DNA of 64,000 bases. Source: Heterobasidion occidentale (taxonomy: Eukaryota; Basidiomycota; Agaricomycetes; Russulales; Bondarzewiaceae). Both the position numbers and the translations under genes were made by a program. The DNA lies in NCBI GenBank assembly GCA_039111635.1, contig JBCAQO010000012.1, forward strand, positions 1,488,001 to 1,552,000, in the 5' to 3' direction. Within the stretch, counting starts at the first letter, position 1, and the number at the start of each line of letters is the position of its first letter. The notes beneath the pieces are model-generated. The model did no database searches, was not told where the DNA came from, and saw only the letters and a list, made by a program, of their open reading frames with translations. Shown here piece by piece: positions 1-12,045 of the stretch.

Positions 1-3000
1 CTACGGTGGGTCCGCCATCCGTAGAGTCCAACGTGGTATGTAATGGCTATGTTGATGCAGAGTACGTTCGTCGTACAACTGTGTGATCACATCGAGAAGG
101 ACAGAGGACTGCAATTCGACGCCGATGCGGATCCAAAGAGGGGAAGGTGCTGTCCCAGGAAGCAGATGACGTACTATAGCAGCGGAATTGGCACGTACGC
201 CGCGACCCAAACTTTCAAGCTTCCGATAGCCTACTTGAGACAGAAGCTCAGATCGACGGTTGATTTCGCTTTCGCATGGTAAGTCGCGTTTTTCTCTCAA
301 GCACAGTTTGGAATTCTGACTTGTTCAAGGCATTTTGAGCATATGGTAATGAAGACGTATCAATGGTTGTCTAATACTGATGAGCCTGGTGACGATATTT
401 ATCTTTTGGTAAGCAACGGGTCTGTTCTTGCTTGAATGTCAGCTCACAATATCATCGTCAAGGCTTTTCACGGGGAGCGTACCAAGTTCGAACCTTGGCA
501 GGAATGATCAATAAGGTTGACCTAAACTACGCTGGGAACGTAGCACAGATCCCATTGTATTTCTTATGTTTTAAACATCCATATTCTTTGCTGATACGTT
601 GTTCCAGTGCATACGAGCAAGCAGTCCGAAAGGACGAAGAGTTCAACAAAGTCATGTTTAGGCCCGTCAAGATTCAATTCGTCGAGGTGTGGTGCGAAAC
701 CTTATTATTACGATTTGCTCAACGTTTACGCTTTTATCAGGGATACCGTCTCATCTATCGGACCATTCCGCCGCATGTCGTTGCCTTTGGCGTCGCTTTC
801 TCAGAATGTCAAGTACTATCAGCATGCGCTCGCTCTTGATGAACGCCGCGTCAAGTGTCTGGCTGAGTACCTGGATGATCAAACACAACCTGTGGCCACA
901 AGCTGTCAAAGAGGTTTGGTTCGTTGGGACTCATAGTGATGTGTATGACTTCGTGAGGTTTTGAATGCTCAGTTCATCAGGTCTAATGCATTATTAGCGG
1001 CGGCGGTAACGAACCCGGTGAACATCTTCCAGCATTCAGTGTCGATTGGATGATCCAGGAAGCCGAATTAGCTGGACTGCGGTTTCATTCAACTGAGTAC
1101 AGTCGGAAGACTGAATATTTATTTCCCTTTCATTTCCTCCATAAAGGACCAGTGAGGAACTCCGTCAAGGGGTTCTGGAAGGCATTGGAATATTTGCCAA
1201 TATCCGCATGGCAGGACTACCACATCACATCTAGTATCTGGAAGGCCGTAACCACGGTGTAAGCTCTCCAGCTGTCGGAAGTAACTCGCGACTGATAATA
1301 TTTTCCAGCGTCCCCCATCTGAGTCAGAGTCGGCGAATTTTGCCCTTAATCTCCTCGCTCATCTTACCAGGGTTTACACCTTTGGTATTCCGAATTCGGA
1401 GGACAACTATTTGGAGCTCAGGTGGCTGGATCGGTATCGTTCTATTCTGTTAAATGGATTCTGGAGGTGGACGGAGGACGATCGGACCAAGAACGCGCAG
1501 GACAAGAAGGAATATGACGACTTACTTGGAGTAGTGGCATAGGCAATGAGAATTATGGCATCCACAGGTATGTAACATCAGTCTTGTCGGGCACTCTCGG
1601 TCACCGATTGCGTCTGTGCAGCTTCTGGTTTCAAAGATTTGTACGAGTCTTATAATAAATTTGAGGGACTCGTTGTGGAGAGCACCTCCACCAAACGGTC
1701 AATTGATCCGAAGGTGAAGGTTGTCATCATAGGCCTCCTCGCTCAGTTGGTATACAATTGTACGTGGGACCTTTTTGCAATCTTTGACTTCCTCTAAAGT
1801 TCTCCATTAGGTCGCTTAAGATAACAGTCTAGTGTATCGGCAGAAGTACATTCACGGCGTTTGATGAGCGATAGAAACAAGCGTAGGCTCAAAATTGTTC
1901 TGACAGCTCTACAACGACTAGTAGACGAGAGCTCCAAGGATCCTCAGGATGATGGTAAGATTGAGCTTGACTGCTTGCAGATCGTATCATTTCTGCTTTT
2001 TCATCGTAAGTAGTGAATTCGCATCGAGTGGTGCACGACTGATAGTTTCTGTAGCGCGTATTAGGAACACGATGGTTCAAATGGAGGAGCTTCGGTGGGT
2101 CCGGGATGAGTCACTCTAGAAAAAGCACCCTTCAGCACGAATTTACCTGCTCCCCATAACTTCAATGGCTCACTGGGGACACAGTATCAGTGTCAAGGAC
2201 CTGATCACTGCCCACAGAGTGACGGCTGCAGTGCTCACCTCGATCAAGGAGGAAGGCATGTAATTGTGCCTCTTTGTTTAACGAGATTATTGTAACCTTT
2301 TACTAGAGGTGATTCTTGAAGCTGAAGGCTACAGAAGAGAGCTGCTCCGAGGTTTGAAGCTCAAGGATCTCTAGGATCCGGATCATAAGATCACACTCGT
2401 CTTGCGTAATATATATTTCGCTAGCAATAAAGGTATGTGAGCTTCTTCCTCTGACGGTGAAAGACAATGACTGTCCCGTTTCAGAGACTAAGCGTCAATA
2501 GTTCTTCGAGGAGGGCATCGTAGAACGTTTACCCGAAATTATACAGACCATATGTCATGCAATACCCGGATCTCAAGGAAGCAAGACCGAGGAGCTCTTT
2601 GCAATTGGCTCCCTGGCACTTGTATGTTTGAAACGACTGGCCGGCAATGGTATGTTGTATTTTTGCTTGTGCGATTTACATTTGTTAACCTCTCGACTCT
2701 TACGTATTACGGATAGTCGGGCGGCCTTGCAGGGTGTAGAGACAGGCGAAGCGCTGCTCCGAGCATTGAAGACTGCGAATGCCTCAGTATTGATCGGCGC
2801 CGATAACCCCTGGGAGCAGTGGATAGGGGCTTTCACGTTTCAGGCGACCTCAGCCAAAGCCTGGAAAGAGATGATCCCGAATTTAGATCCAACGTGGACG
2901 GGGATGAAGCGAGATGAACTTTTCAATCAGCTTCATATTGTGATCAAATGCGTTGTTGAACGGGAGGCCAAACACAAGGTGGAGTCTACACGGCTTAGGG

Positions 3001-3271
3001 TCTCCAAACAACAGGCAGAGGCAATGGTCCATGCGCTCGCAGTCGCCAAGCGACAAGCGGAAGAAGTCAAAGTGCAAGCAGTGACGACTCTGAATATGCT
3101 GGAAAGGTAAGGTCTAGCAGCGCGTCCACTGGAACTTGCTGACGACTTTCGTTGGTCGGCTCTGCGGATTGTAGGCCAGCCCCGCTGGACAAGAGCATAC
3201 TGGGAGATGTACAGACTTTCTCGTTCTACCTGCTCATCATATTCTGGCTTATTTTTAATGCACACGCCTAG
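1..3271 (+). pseudogene. DUF2235 alpha/beta-hydrolase, copy A, 5'-truncated by the window and decayed
   Basis: The family (DUF2235, the catalytic fold of Tle1-type phospholipases) uses a Ser nucleophile in a GxSxG elbow. Exons read on the plus strand include TFVVQLCDHIEKD (about 61), GIGTYAATQTFKLP (about 190), the elbow GFSRGAYQVRTLAGMI (about 462-510), VW-DTVSSIGPFRR across an intron ending near 740, FVGTHSDV (about 920) and a helical C-terminal part ending in a hydrophobic segment FYLLIIFWLIFNAHA just before TAG at 3269-3271. The last intron starts at the GTAAGG near 3108. Compared with copy B it has an 8-bp deletion near 901 (out of frame), an in-frame TAG at 1540-1542 where B reads GAG, and a deletion of several tens of bases near 1345. 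The first exon lies outside the window. The protein would be a C-terminally anchored lipase-like hydrolase; substrate unknown. It is very similar to the gene at 5831. Confidence 0.8.
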
Positions 3272-3561
3272 ATCTTTTTCTTTTTCGGTGCATCACTCCT
3301 CTGGGGGGATCTGATTTTGTTTAATTTCATCATCATGTTATACGGATTGTAAGCTAGAGAGAAAAAGGCTAGGTATACACGGCGTAAGTCGATACAAGAT
3401 ATTTGATAAACATAAGGAGACAGGTGGGTGCAGTGAAAGTCGAGAACGAAGAGAATAAGTGTCGTGATGTTTGGTAATTTTAAGAACGAATCTGTGTCGA
3501 AGTGCAGGGGATAGTAATCGGGAGTCGGTGAGGACGAACGCGAGGAGATGGGAGGAGGTGT

Positions 3562-4321
3562 TCATGTGCGAGAGAGTGAGACTGCGATGACGACTATGGC
3601 GGTGATCATCACGCTCAGAAGAGCAGCTGCGGCGATGCTTCTCCGCGCCCACTTGGACTCGACCTTGTGCATCGCGTCGAGGAGCGCGTCGCGTTCGGCA
3701 GGCGTCTTCGTCGACTCCCAATCAGCGGGTGCGCTGAGAGGCGAAAAGAGGATGAAGACAGAGAGGAACCACAATGGTGGGAACACTGCACAATCAAACA
3801 TACAAGTCAATATCGTGTACATAAACGGAGGGAAAATAGAGAAAAGATGCACAGAAGCCAAATTTGAAGAAGTATTGTGCGAGAGTGACTGGCTCTGGCT
3901 GAGCAGAGACGGACTGGCGCTCATGGACGGCCTCGAGCTGGGTGTAGCCTGGGAGCTCGCTCTCATCGAACGCGGGGTCCGCATGGAGCGGCGCAGGGAG
4001 TGGATACGCATATGCGGGTGGGAGAGTTGTTTCCATTGGAGGGGATGAGGGAATGGGGCGTTCGTCGTGACGGCTGTCTGAAGTGCGGGTAGTGCGCGCT
4101 GCACCAAAGAAGTCGTCGATCGCGTCAGAAGATGGAAGAGAGGGCTTTGCGGGGCGCTCAGAGGCGATGGTGAATGCAGGGGAGGGCATGGCGAGAGGAG
4201 TGGCGGTATATGTCCCTGTGATCTGGATAGGCTGGGACTGGGACCGGACTTGGGACTCGATGTCAGACGGCTGAGCGCGGCGCCAGGTTCCGAAGACAGT
4301 GCGGATGAAGGAGAACGACAT
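3562..4321 (-). CDS. small C-terminally membrane-anchored protein of basidiomycetes, unknown function
   Basis: Two exons fit exactly: 4321-3853 and 3785-3562, with a GTGCAT donor and TGCAG acceptor; their sum of 693 bp gives 230 residues plus stop. The N-terminal half is Ser/Pro/Thr-rich and apparently disordered (several SQSQ, PSSPP, PLPAP runs). The C-terminal half starts with QYFFKFGFLFPPLWFLSVF, a hydrophobic segment, then a charged stretch ADWESTKTPAERDALLDAMH, then KWARRSIAAAALLSVMITAI, a second hydrophobic segment reaching the C-terminus. This layout (GF-PPxW, then a D-W acidic loop, then KWARR before a terminal helix) is one I know from uncharacterised agaric membrane proteins; no biochemical role is known to me. 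A TATATAAA on the minus strand lies at about 4470-4463, some 145 bp before the start. No lesion seen. Confidence 0.75.
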
Positions 4322-5746
4322 TGCTAAGTGGTGATGGTTGCTCGTTTGTGCCAGAGGAAGATGCTCAGGAGAGGATGTGGGGAGCTAATAGGCAGACTAG
4401 CTGGCGGAGAGATCGAGACGAGGGGACTCAGATTCTGGAATCGAATCCCTCGCTCGCCAGGGTTTATATACCGACGACATCATGCGGGGAAGAAGTCAGA
4501 GAAGCCAGGGACAGAGGAGGCAAACAGAGTGTGGTTGTTAGGATACACAGCGGTCTACAGCAGGAGTGCCCAATGCGGTAGTGTGGGCGTATGTGACGTT
4601 GTGGGTCCGTGTGGGCGTGAGACTCCATGGGACCTGGCCAAGCTTGGCCAAACAAGCATCACGCGGTTTCCACGGTCCGCAGAAAGTTCGGGGCACCCTC
4701 TGACTCTCTCACTCACCAACAGGATCGAGCGGGATACAGAGTCGTATTGTATTCAATATTTGATACCTATAGGTGAATTTCAGACGGCCTCCAAGAGCGG
4801 CGTCCTCGTGAAGTATGGGAATATTCAAGCCTGCAGGTTGGATTCGACGGCAAGCTTTTGTCTGCTAAGAGCAAGTGAGTGCTTTCGTCTAATCACTGAG
4901 AGATGAAAAGACGTATGTTGTCAAGAATCGAGACGCTGACATGTCTATTGGAACTCATTTGAAGTCGCGCGACTTCCATGCATGTTGCGCGCCAATTCCG
5001 AGCTGACAATGAAAAAGCGCATATCTTTCATCGATCGATGCTCATTCGAGATCGAGACCATTCTTTCAGAGCCTGTCTTTCATTCCTCCTTAATCATATG
5101 CATTTATCTAGCAGGTGAATCGCCCCAAGTAGCGTATATGTGTGCCCAGCGTCTATGCGTGCTCTCGAAGGGCTGGCATCTGTTTGCCAATACACATGTC
5201 TCCATCAGCCGACCAAGAAACGGGATCAAATCGAACCTCGCAATGGTTTATGCTCTTAGAACAACAATTCAGGTGAACTAGAAACATGATGATCTCAACC
5301 TCGGGGCAACGTTGATCGAAAGTCATTCTGGCCCCTTTTTTTGACGTCCCTCGAGGCCACAATGCGACCTCTCTGAAGTCCGCTCCACGTCAGGTAGGTC
5401 ATCTCAAGACAATGACTTACCAAAAGGCTCGTCTTGCTACTGCTGTTCTTGCAGCACAACCCCTGATCATGCACGCACCAGACCTCTACACTGTTGGCGT
5501 GTGACCATGGCCGCGTGCACCGTTGGGTGATCGATGGAGCCGATTCTGTCTCGATTCTTAAACAAGGCCAGCCATCTCCTAAACCGGAGCCGACATCTGA
5601 CGAATGCACGCAAGACTCAACCACGCTGGGTGACCACTGATGATCACATACACCTTCTAGGGCGCAATTACGTGGAGGGTGAGGACGCGGCACGTCTGCA
5701 ACGTGTGTTTGTCACAGTCTGTAATTTTGGCCTCCTCGACGAGTGG
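4322..5746. other. intergenic, no recognisable gene
   Basis: About 1.4 kb between the small membrane-protein gene and copy B of the DUF2235 gene. Short open frames on both strands show no family signature and no consistent exon structure. It holds the promoter of the minus-strand gene at 3562-4321 (TATATAAA near 4470-4463) and, at its right end, that of the DUF2235 copy B. Confidence 0.5.
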
Positions 5747-5752
5747 TATAAA
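5747..5752 (+). promoter_or_regulatory. TATA box of DUF2235 copy B
   Basis: TATAAA stands 79 bp upstream of the ATG at 5831, a usual distance for a fungal core promoter. It supports the chosen start and shows that this copy has kept its own promoter despite lesions in the coding part. Confidence 0.5.
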
Positions 5753-5830
5753 TGACGGAGTGTCGAATAAACGCCGCTACTTGCACATCTCACCACCTGA
5801 ATTTGCCCCATTTTCGACAAGCTATCCATA

Positions 5831-8800
5831 ATGCCTACGTATGTTGACGAAGGGATTCAGACAGCTCAGACAGCGCACACGACCGTGTCAGACATGTGTC
5901 ATACATGCGAAAGAAGGCTGGGTTCTCGAAGTCTCATCGTTTGTCTTGATGGCACGTCCAACAAGATTGGAGCCAAGGTGCGCCAGTCACTCGTAATCTT
6001 CAACATAATACCTGACTTTTCACACAGAATACATTCGTCGTACAACTGTGCGATCACATCGAGAAGGATTGGGGTCTGAAATTCGACCCCAACATGGATC
6101 CAAAGAGAGGGAAGTGCTGTCCTAGGAAGCAAATGACGTACTACAGCAGCGGAATCGGTACCTACGCCGCGACCCAAACTTTCAAGCTCCCAATAGCATA
6201 CTTGATGCAGAGGTTTAGATCGATGGTTGATCTCGCATTTGCATGGTAAGTCATGTTATGATCGCGAGCACGGTGTAACCCAACCTGCCCAAGGCATTTC
6301 GAGGACATGGTCATGAAGGCGTATCAATGGTTGTCCAATAATTATGAGCCTGATGATGAGATATATCTTTTCGGTAAGAACTTTTTTATTCGCTTGCCTG
6401 CCAGCTCACAACCGTTAAGGATTTTCACGTGGAGCCTACCAAGTGCGAACTTTGGCGGGAATGATCAACAAAGTGCGCTCAAACACCTTTGACCACGCTT
6501 CAGTGCCAATTGGCTTTTTTATTTGCTTATAAGGTTGTCCTACTCTACGCTGGGAACGTAGAACAGATTCCATTGTGATTCTTTTGTTTTTGATATCCAT
6601 AATTCCTGCTAATCAATTGTTCTAGTGCGTACGAGCAAGCGATCCGAAAGGGCGAAGATTTCAATAAGGTCATGTTTCGGCCTGTCAAGATTCAATTTGT
6701 TGGGGTTTGGTAGGAAATTGTCTTCTTACAATGAACTCAAGACTTACACTTCTATTAGGGATACCGTCTCATCTATTGGACCATTCCGCCGCATGTCGTT
6801 GCCTTTGGCGTCGCTTTCTCGGAATGTCAAGTACTACCGGCATGCGCTCGCCCTTGATGAACGCCGCGTTAAGTTCCTAGCCGAGTACCTGTATGATCAA
6901 CCACAACCGGTGGCCACAAGCCAGCCAGATGTCAAGGAGGTTTGGTTCGTTGGGACCCATAGTGATGTGTATGGCTTCGTGAGGCTTTGAATGCTCAGTT
7001 CATCAGGTCTAATGCATCGCTATCAGCGGCGGCGGTAACGAACCCGGTGAACATCTTCCAGCATTCAGTGTCGATTGGATGATCCAGGAAGCCGAATCAG
7101 CTGGACTACGGTTCCATTCAACTGAGTATAGTTGGAAGACTGAAGATTTATTTCCCCTCCATTTCCTCAGAAAAGGATCTGTGAGGACGTCCGTCAAAGG
7201 GTTCTGGAAGACGTTGGAATACCTGCCGATATCGGCATGGCAGGACTACCGCATCACATCTAGAGACTAGAAGGCTGTAACCACGGTGTAAGCTCTCCAG
7301 CTGTCGATAGTAACTCACGACTGATACATATATCCAGTGTCCCCCATCTGAGTCAGAGTCGTCGAATTTTGCCCTCCCAGAAGATCCATATATCTGTGAA
7401 GCTTTGGTATCGCACGCACGCAAAACTCCCGCAGGCTTCAAAGGGAATCCCAATCTCGTCGCTCATCTTACCAGGGTTTACACCTTTGGTATTCCGAATT
7501 CGGAGGACAACTATTGGGAGCTCAGGTGGCTGGATCGGTATCGTTCTAATCTGTTGAATGGATTCTGGAAGTGGATGGAGGACGACCGACCAAAGACCGC
7601 TGAGGAAAAGCAGAAAGACGACGACTTGCTCTTATTAGTGGCAGAGGCACTGAGAATCATGGCATCCACAGGTAGGTAACATCAGTCTTGTCGGGCACTC
7701 TCGGTCACCGATTGCGTCTGTGCAGCTTCTGGTTTCAGATTTGTACGAGTCCTATGATAAATTTGAGGGACTCGTGGAGAGCACCTCCACCAAACGGTCA
7801 ATTGATCCGAAGGTGAAGGTTGTCATCATAGGCCTCCTCGCTCAGTTGATATACAGTTGTACGTGATCTTTTTGCATTTTTTTACTTTCTCTAAATTTAT
7901 TCAATAGTTCGCTTAAGGTCACGGTCTGGAGTATCGGCAGAAGTATATTCACGACGTTCGATGAGGGATAGAAACAAGCGTAGGCTCAAAATTGTTCTGA
8001 CAGCTCTACAACGACCAGTAGACGAGAGCTCCAAGGATCCTCGGGATGATGGTTAGATCGAACTTGACTGCGTGCGGATCGTATCGTTTCTTCTTTTTCA
8101 TCGTGAGTAGCTATTTAAGCGAGTTGCGCGCACAAGTGACGTAAATTATGTAGCGCGTATTCGGAACACGATGTTCAGATGGAGGAGCTTCGATGGGTCC
8201 GGGACCAGTCTCTCTTGGAGAAAGTCCCATCTTCAATACGAGTCAACCTAGTTGCCGCAACTTCAATGGCACACTGGGAACACAGTGTTCACTCAAGCAC
8301 CTGACCCTCGCAACCTCTAGAGTGATAGCTGCAGTGGTCACCCTGGTCGAGGAGGAAGGTACGTAACCATCCTGTTCCCTGTCGAGATTATCGAACTACC
8401 ATTCCGCTAGAGGTGGCCATCCACGCTGAGGACTACAGGGGAAGCTGCCTCGCAAAGTGACGCCCGAGGATCATCAGGATCCAAATCACAAGATGGCAAT
8501 CATATCACGAAATATATATTTTGCTAGCAATCAGGGTCTGTGGGTTTCATCCTTTGATGGTGAAAGACAATGACCGTCTCGTTTTAGAGACAAATCGACA
8601 GAACTTCGTGAAAGAGCTCGTCGTGGATGATTTACCGGGATTAATCCAGACTGTATGTCGTGCGGTACCTGTTTCTGAAGGAAAGAGCGAGGAGGTATTT
8701 GCGATTGGCGCACTTGCACTTGCATACTTGAAACGACTGGCCAGCTACGGTACGTAATGGCTTTCTTTGTGAAATATGAATCTACTCAAGGCCTCGCGAC

Positions 8801-9312
8801 ATTCCTATGTTGCATAGCGGATACTCAGGAGGACTTACAGGGTCCAGTGACAGGCGAAGCGCTGCTTCAGGCATTGAAGACCGCGAACGACTCGGTGCAA
8901 CCTAAACTCGCGCCTCCATGGGCACAGTGGATCGGCGCTTTCACATTTCAAGCAACCTCGGTCAAAGCCATGGGAGATGCTTCCAAGGTTAGACTCCACG
9001 TGGGTGGGGGGCAAGAGAAATGAACCGGTGGTTCAGCTTAATCGCTTTGTCGACTGCATAGATAAACGAGAGATGGAGACTAAACAGAAGGCACATAATA
9101 TACGGCAGTTAGTGGACGCCAAAGGACGAGCAGCAGCGGCTCTGCAATTTATGGAAAGGTATGACTCGGCTGCACCTCTATTGGAGCGAATGGAGGTGGA
9201 ACTTGCTAACCTCTTTTATTCGTCGGTTCCGCAGAACTCAGGCCAGCCGCGCTGGACAATCGTAACGAAATACTTACTATTACTCTTGTATGTTTCCTTC
9301 GAAGTACCCTGA
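5831..9312 (+). pseudogene. DUF2235 alpha/beta-hydrolase, copy B, near full length with lesions
   Basis: Same family as 1-3271. The start ATG at 5831 opens MPTYVDEGIQT; the first exon ends RSLIVCLDGTSNKIGAK, the N-terminal catalytic strand of DUF2235. Introns remove short segments before NTFVVQL (6029), before GFSRGAYQV (about 6420), in front of DTVSSIGPFRR (about 6762) and after THSDV (about 6968). The nucleophile elbow GFSRGA and the downstream FVGTHSDV motif are intact. Lesions: in-frame TAG at 7268-7270 (copy A has TGG there) and a 1-bp loss near 7393 between SRRILPSQKIHISV and ALVSHARKTPAGFKG, which are in different frames. The C-terminal third (around 8580-9300) is helical and ends in YLLLLLYV, a possible membrane anchor. 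The exact last splice is uncertain. It runs towards the epimerase gene with only 69 bp between stops. Confidence 0.8.
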
Positions 9313-9381
9313 CACGTAATTTGCAAGCAATCGATATCCTAATATTGTCATGTTCATATTGTTCGACGACCACGTCGTCGG

Positions 9382-11206
9382 TCAGTGCACGATAGAGAAT
9401 TTGTACACGGTACTCCACGTGAAGTCCTTTCCGGGTGCGTCTGAACAAGCGATATGTCATTCATCTGGCGACCAAGAAGAACATGGATGAACTCACAAAT
9501 CTGATCGATATTCCATTCGGGATTGTTGATCGCAGCGATGTATCCTTCCTGCTCAATGGCAACTGCTGAGTGAGGACCATACAGCAAAGTCGGGCCGCCG
9601 TGGACAGCTTTACGAGGTGTATCCAGATAGTTTCCCGTATATACTTGTACGGCTGGTTGGTTGGTCATGATATCAACTCTTCGAGATGAATCATCAGAGG
9701 CAGGCCTGATGTACATACGAAGCAACGTACTTGATACCGGAGAAGTCGCTCCAAAGTGTTGTTCCAGGAGTGTTCTCTGCTGAACCGTCATAGATCCAAC
9801 AGTTGTCGTATCCCTGGCATCCTAGCATTCATAGTCAATTTTCTTTGACTCTGCCCTACATTGAGAACTTGAAGACGTACCAGGACCACATACGCCAACA
9901 GTCTCATTCCATCTAGAGCCGATTGCTTGCGGAGTCCGGAAGTCCAGAGGCGTGCCCTCGACAGTAGGAATGGGCCCGGTAGGGACGCCATTGGAATCTG
10001 TGACAATGTAGTGAGAGCCGGTGACATGCAGGTTGTGGTTCAGAACATTGGACGTGTTCCAGTTGGACGTGCTTGTGCGAAAAGCGTCAAGGTTCCTGAG
10101 CGAGCCAATAATATATGTTCAACTCAAGGGAATACGAAAAGCACGGTGTGAATACCAGTAGATGTGCTGAGTGAGCATGATGGGGGTTTCTTGAGTTGCA
10201 GTCGCGTAAACCTGAGTCTTGAGCGTTCCAGATTCAACCGAATGCGTAACCTGAAAAGCAAAATCTTAGCTCTAGTATTCCACATTCAAATCAATTCTGA
10301 AAATCGCAAGACAGCAGATGGACACAGGCACTATGTAAGGCATGTAATATTTTTGATGAAATCATGCGGGACACAAAACTACCCACAAAGGCGGTCACAT
10401 TTCCGGGGAAGCCTTCATCGGCGGCATCAAGGTGGTGGTAAGTCACGCTGGTTGCTGATTTAGAGACAATTGTCCAGTTGCGACGATCCCATCCGTAGAT
10501 TCCGCCGTGGAGAGTGTCTTGACCTGTTCAGGGAAGAAACATGTTATCACCAAACTTTTCCGCATGAACACCTGTGAACGGAGGGTACCATCATGATCAT
10601 TCGTGGGAATATGATATACGCCGGTCTCATTTGCAGGAGGGTCGCGTGAGATAGGGATCGAGAACGTTCCTGAAGATCGGAAGGTGCTAAGATTCTGGAT
10701 TGAAGTTATGTAAGGAAGCAGGGAGGGAGCAAACCATTCTTGATGCGGTTGGCGTAGCTGGAGTAGAAAAATTGAAATGACATGAATAAGGGAAAAATCA
10801 TGGCATACCGTCCGACAATAGGGTTGAACACAGGATGCGCAGGGTCGGTCAATAGCTTAGACTACATATCTCGTTTGTTACTCATATTCATCGTAAGGAG
10901 AGACGAGGGCACCACGTACATTGTCGTCGTACCCGGGAATGATGTCGAGGGCTTCTCCATGCTTATCCCTTACCCATAGCTCAGTCATAGTCGCACCAAA
11001 GGAGACAAACTTGGCCGTGATCGATCCATCAGGAGCCGATATAGTAGTGACATCAAAAGGCTGAGTAGTGGAGCATGCAGTGATCAGCCGTCTGACTTGG
11101 CCCATGCTCAATGTGGGGCTCGAAAGTTCAGGGAAGCACTCACCCAAGCAGCAGCGTTCGTGGACCCCACAAATGCAGCGACCGCGACGAATGTGGTAAT
11201 CAACAT
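9382..11206 (-). CDS. secreted aldose 1-epimerase (galactose mutarotase family)
   Basis: Interconverts the alpha and beta anomers of hexoses, here probably outside the cell. Exon 1 (11206-11144) encodes MLITTFVAVAAFVGSTNAAAW, a signal peptide. Later exons give FVSFGATMTELWVRD, HPVFNPIVGRYANRI, DTLHGGIYGWDRRNW, the HIYWNLDAF motif with a catalytic His, NHNLHVTGSHYIV with a second His, GTPLDFRTPQAIGSRW, GYDNCWIYD with the sugar-binding Asp, and AIEQEGYIAAINNPEW with the catalytic Glu. The final exon reads YAPGKDFTWSTVYKFSIVH and stops at 9382. At least nine short introns are present. One junction does not keep frame: the exon ending ...RIKN-G near 10735 joins TFRSSGTFSIP (from 10686) with one base too few. 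That is either a real frameshift or one missing G. All active-site residues are otherwise present. Confidence 0.85.
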
Positions 11207-12045
11207 CGTTCCAACAGCTGGGCAACGATTGGATATGTGATAACGGAAGGGCCCTAGACGAACAGGAGCCAGGAAAGCAGGTGGGAGCGGAATTCTTGAA
11301 AGACTCGGATATTTATTGGAGCTCGGAGAGGCTCTGTAGGTGTCGCCGACGCGACGTGAGGCCTCTGGAAAAACGTCGCCATTATGCGAATAGACGCAGG
11401 GATGTCACCCGATGGAGATATGAGTTAATGCAAGGCATTGTGAATGAAGATGCAATGACCTTCAGCGAAATGCAAGGCGCTTGATTCTCCCATGAGGCAA
11501 TGAATTCCTCCGAGCGGTTATTGAGTGGGGACATAATTTGAACACCTTTGAGCAATCATATCACAAGACACCTATTCTTGCTGCTGCTGCAAAAAAGAGA
11601 GTATGCAGTACGGAGCATGATACGCGTGAGCAGGGACAAGAAGTAAGAGAGATCTGCTGGCAGCGTTTATGTATTCATGGTCTGAAGAACCGGAGCGTGG
11701 GGAGCGTAAGGGGTCTCGGCGGATTATCGCCAACGTCAAACGCGAGACAGTCGGGAACTCGGGATCTTTGTGCGGTCCGTGAACAGTGTTGTCGAGCAAG
11801 GGTCAATCCAAGGTACAGAGTGTCATACCTTTGCTCCATCTAGCAGCGATGTCCATCCCCACCTAGACCGTCCGGAGAAAATACGGAGCGTAAGAAGCTA
11901 CAAAAGTCCGCATAACCTTATTCCTGTCCGTACATGGCAAGGAAGACAGTCGTTACAAGGCATTAGGAATTACACATGAATTTGCTTAGATTTAGTTCTA
12001 TCAAGAAGCACTCGCCTCATGAGTCCTTCATAGTAAAGGCTCCGC
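11207..12045. other. intergenic, epimerase promoter side
   Basis: About 840 bp. An AT-rich TATA-like AATAAATAT on the minus strand near 11317-11309 lies about 105 bp before the epimerase start. Nothing else recognised; short ORFs lack any family signature. Confidence 0.4.

Noticed and set aside
1..300. Minus-strand 99-codon ORF at the window start
   Set aside because: It is antisense to the DUF2235 exon, and the same antisense frame appears opposite copy B at 5899-6177.
4982..5281. 99-codon ORF as a gene
   Set aside because: Composition and neighbours give no support; no domain or splice pattern seen.
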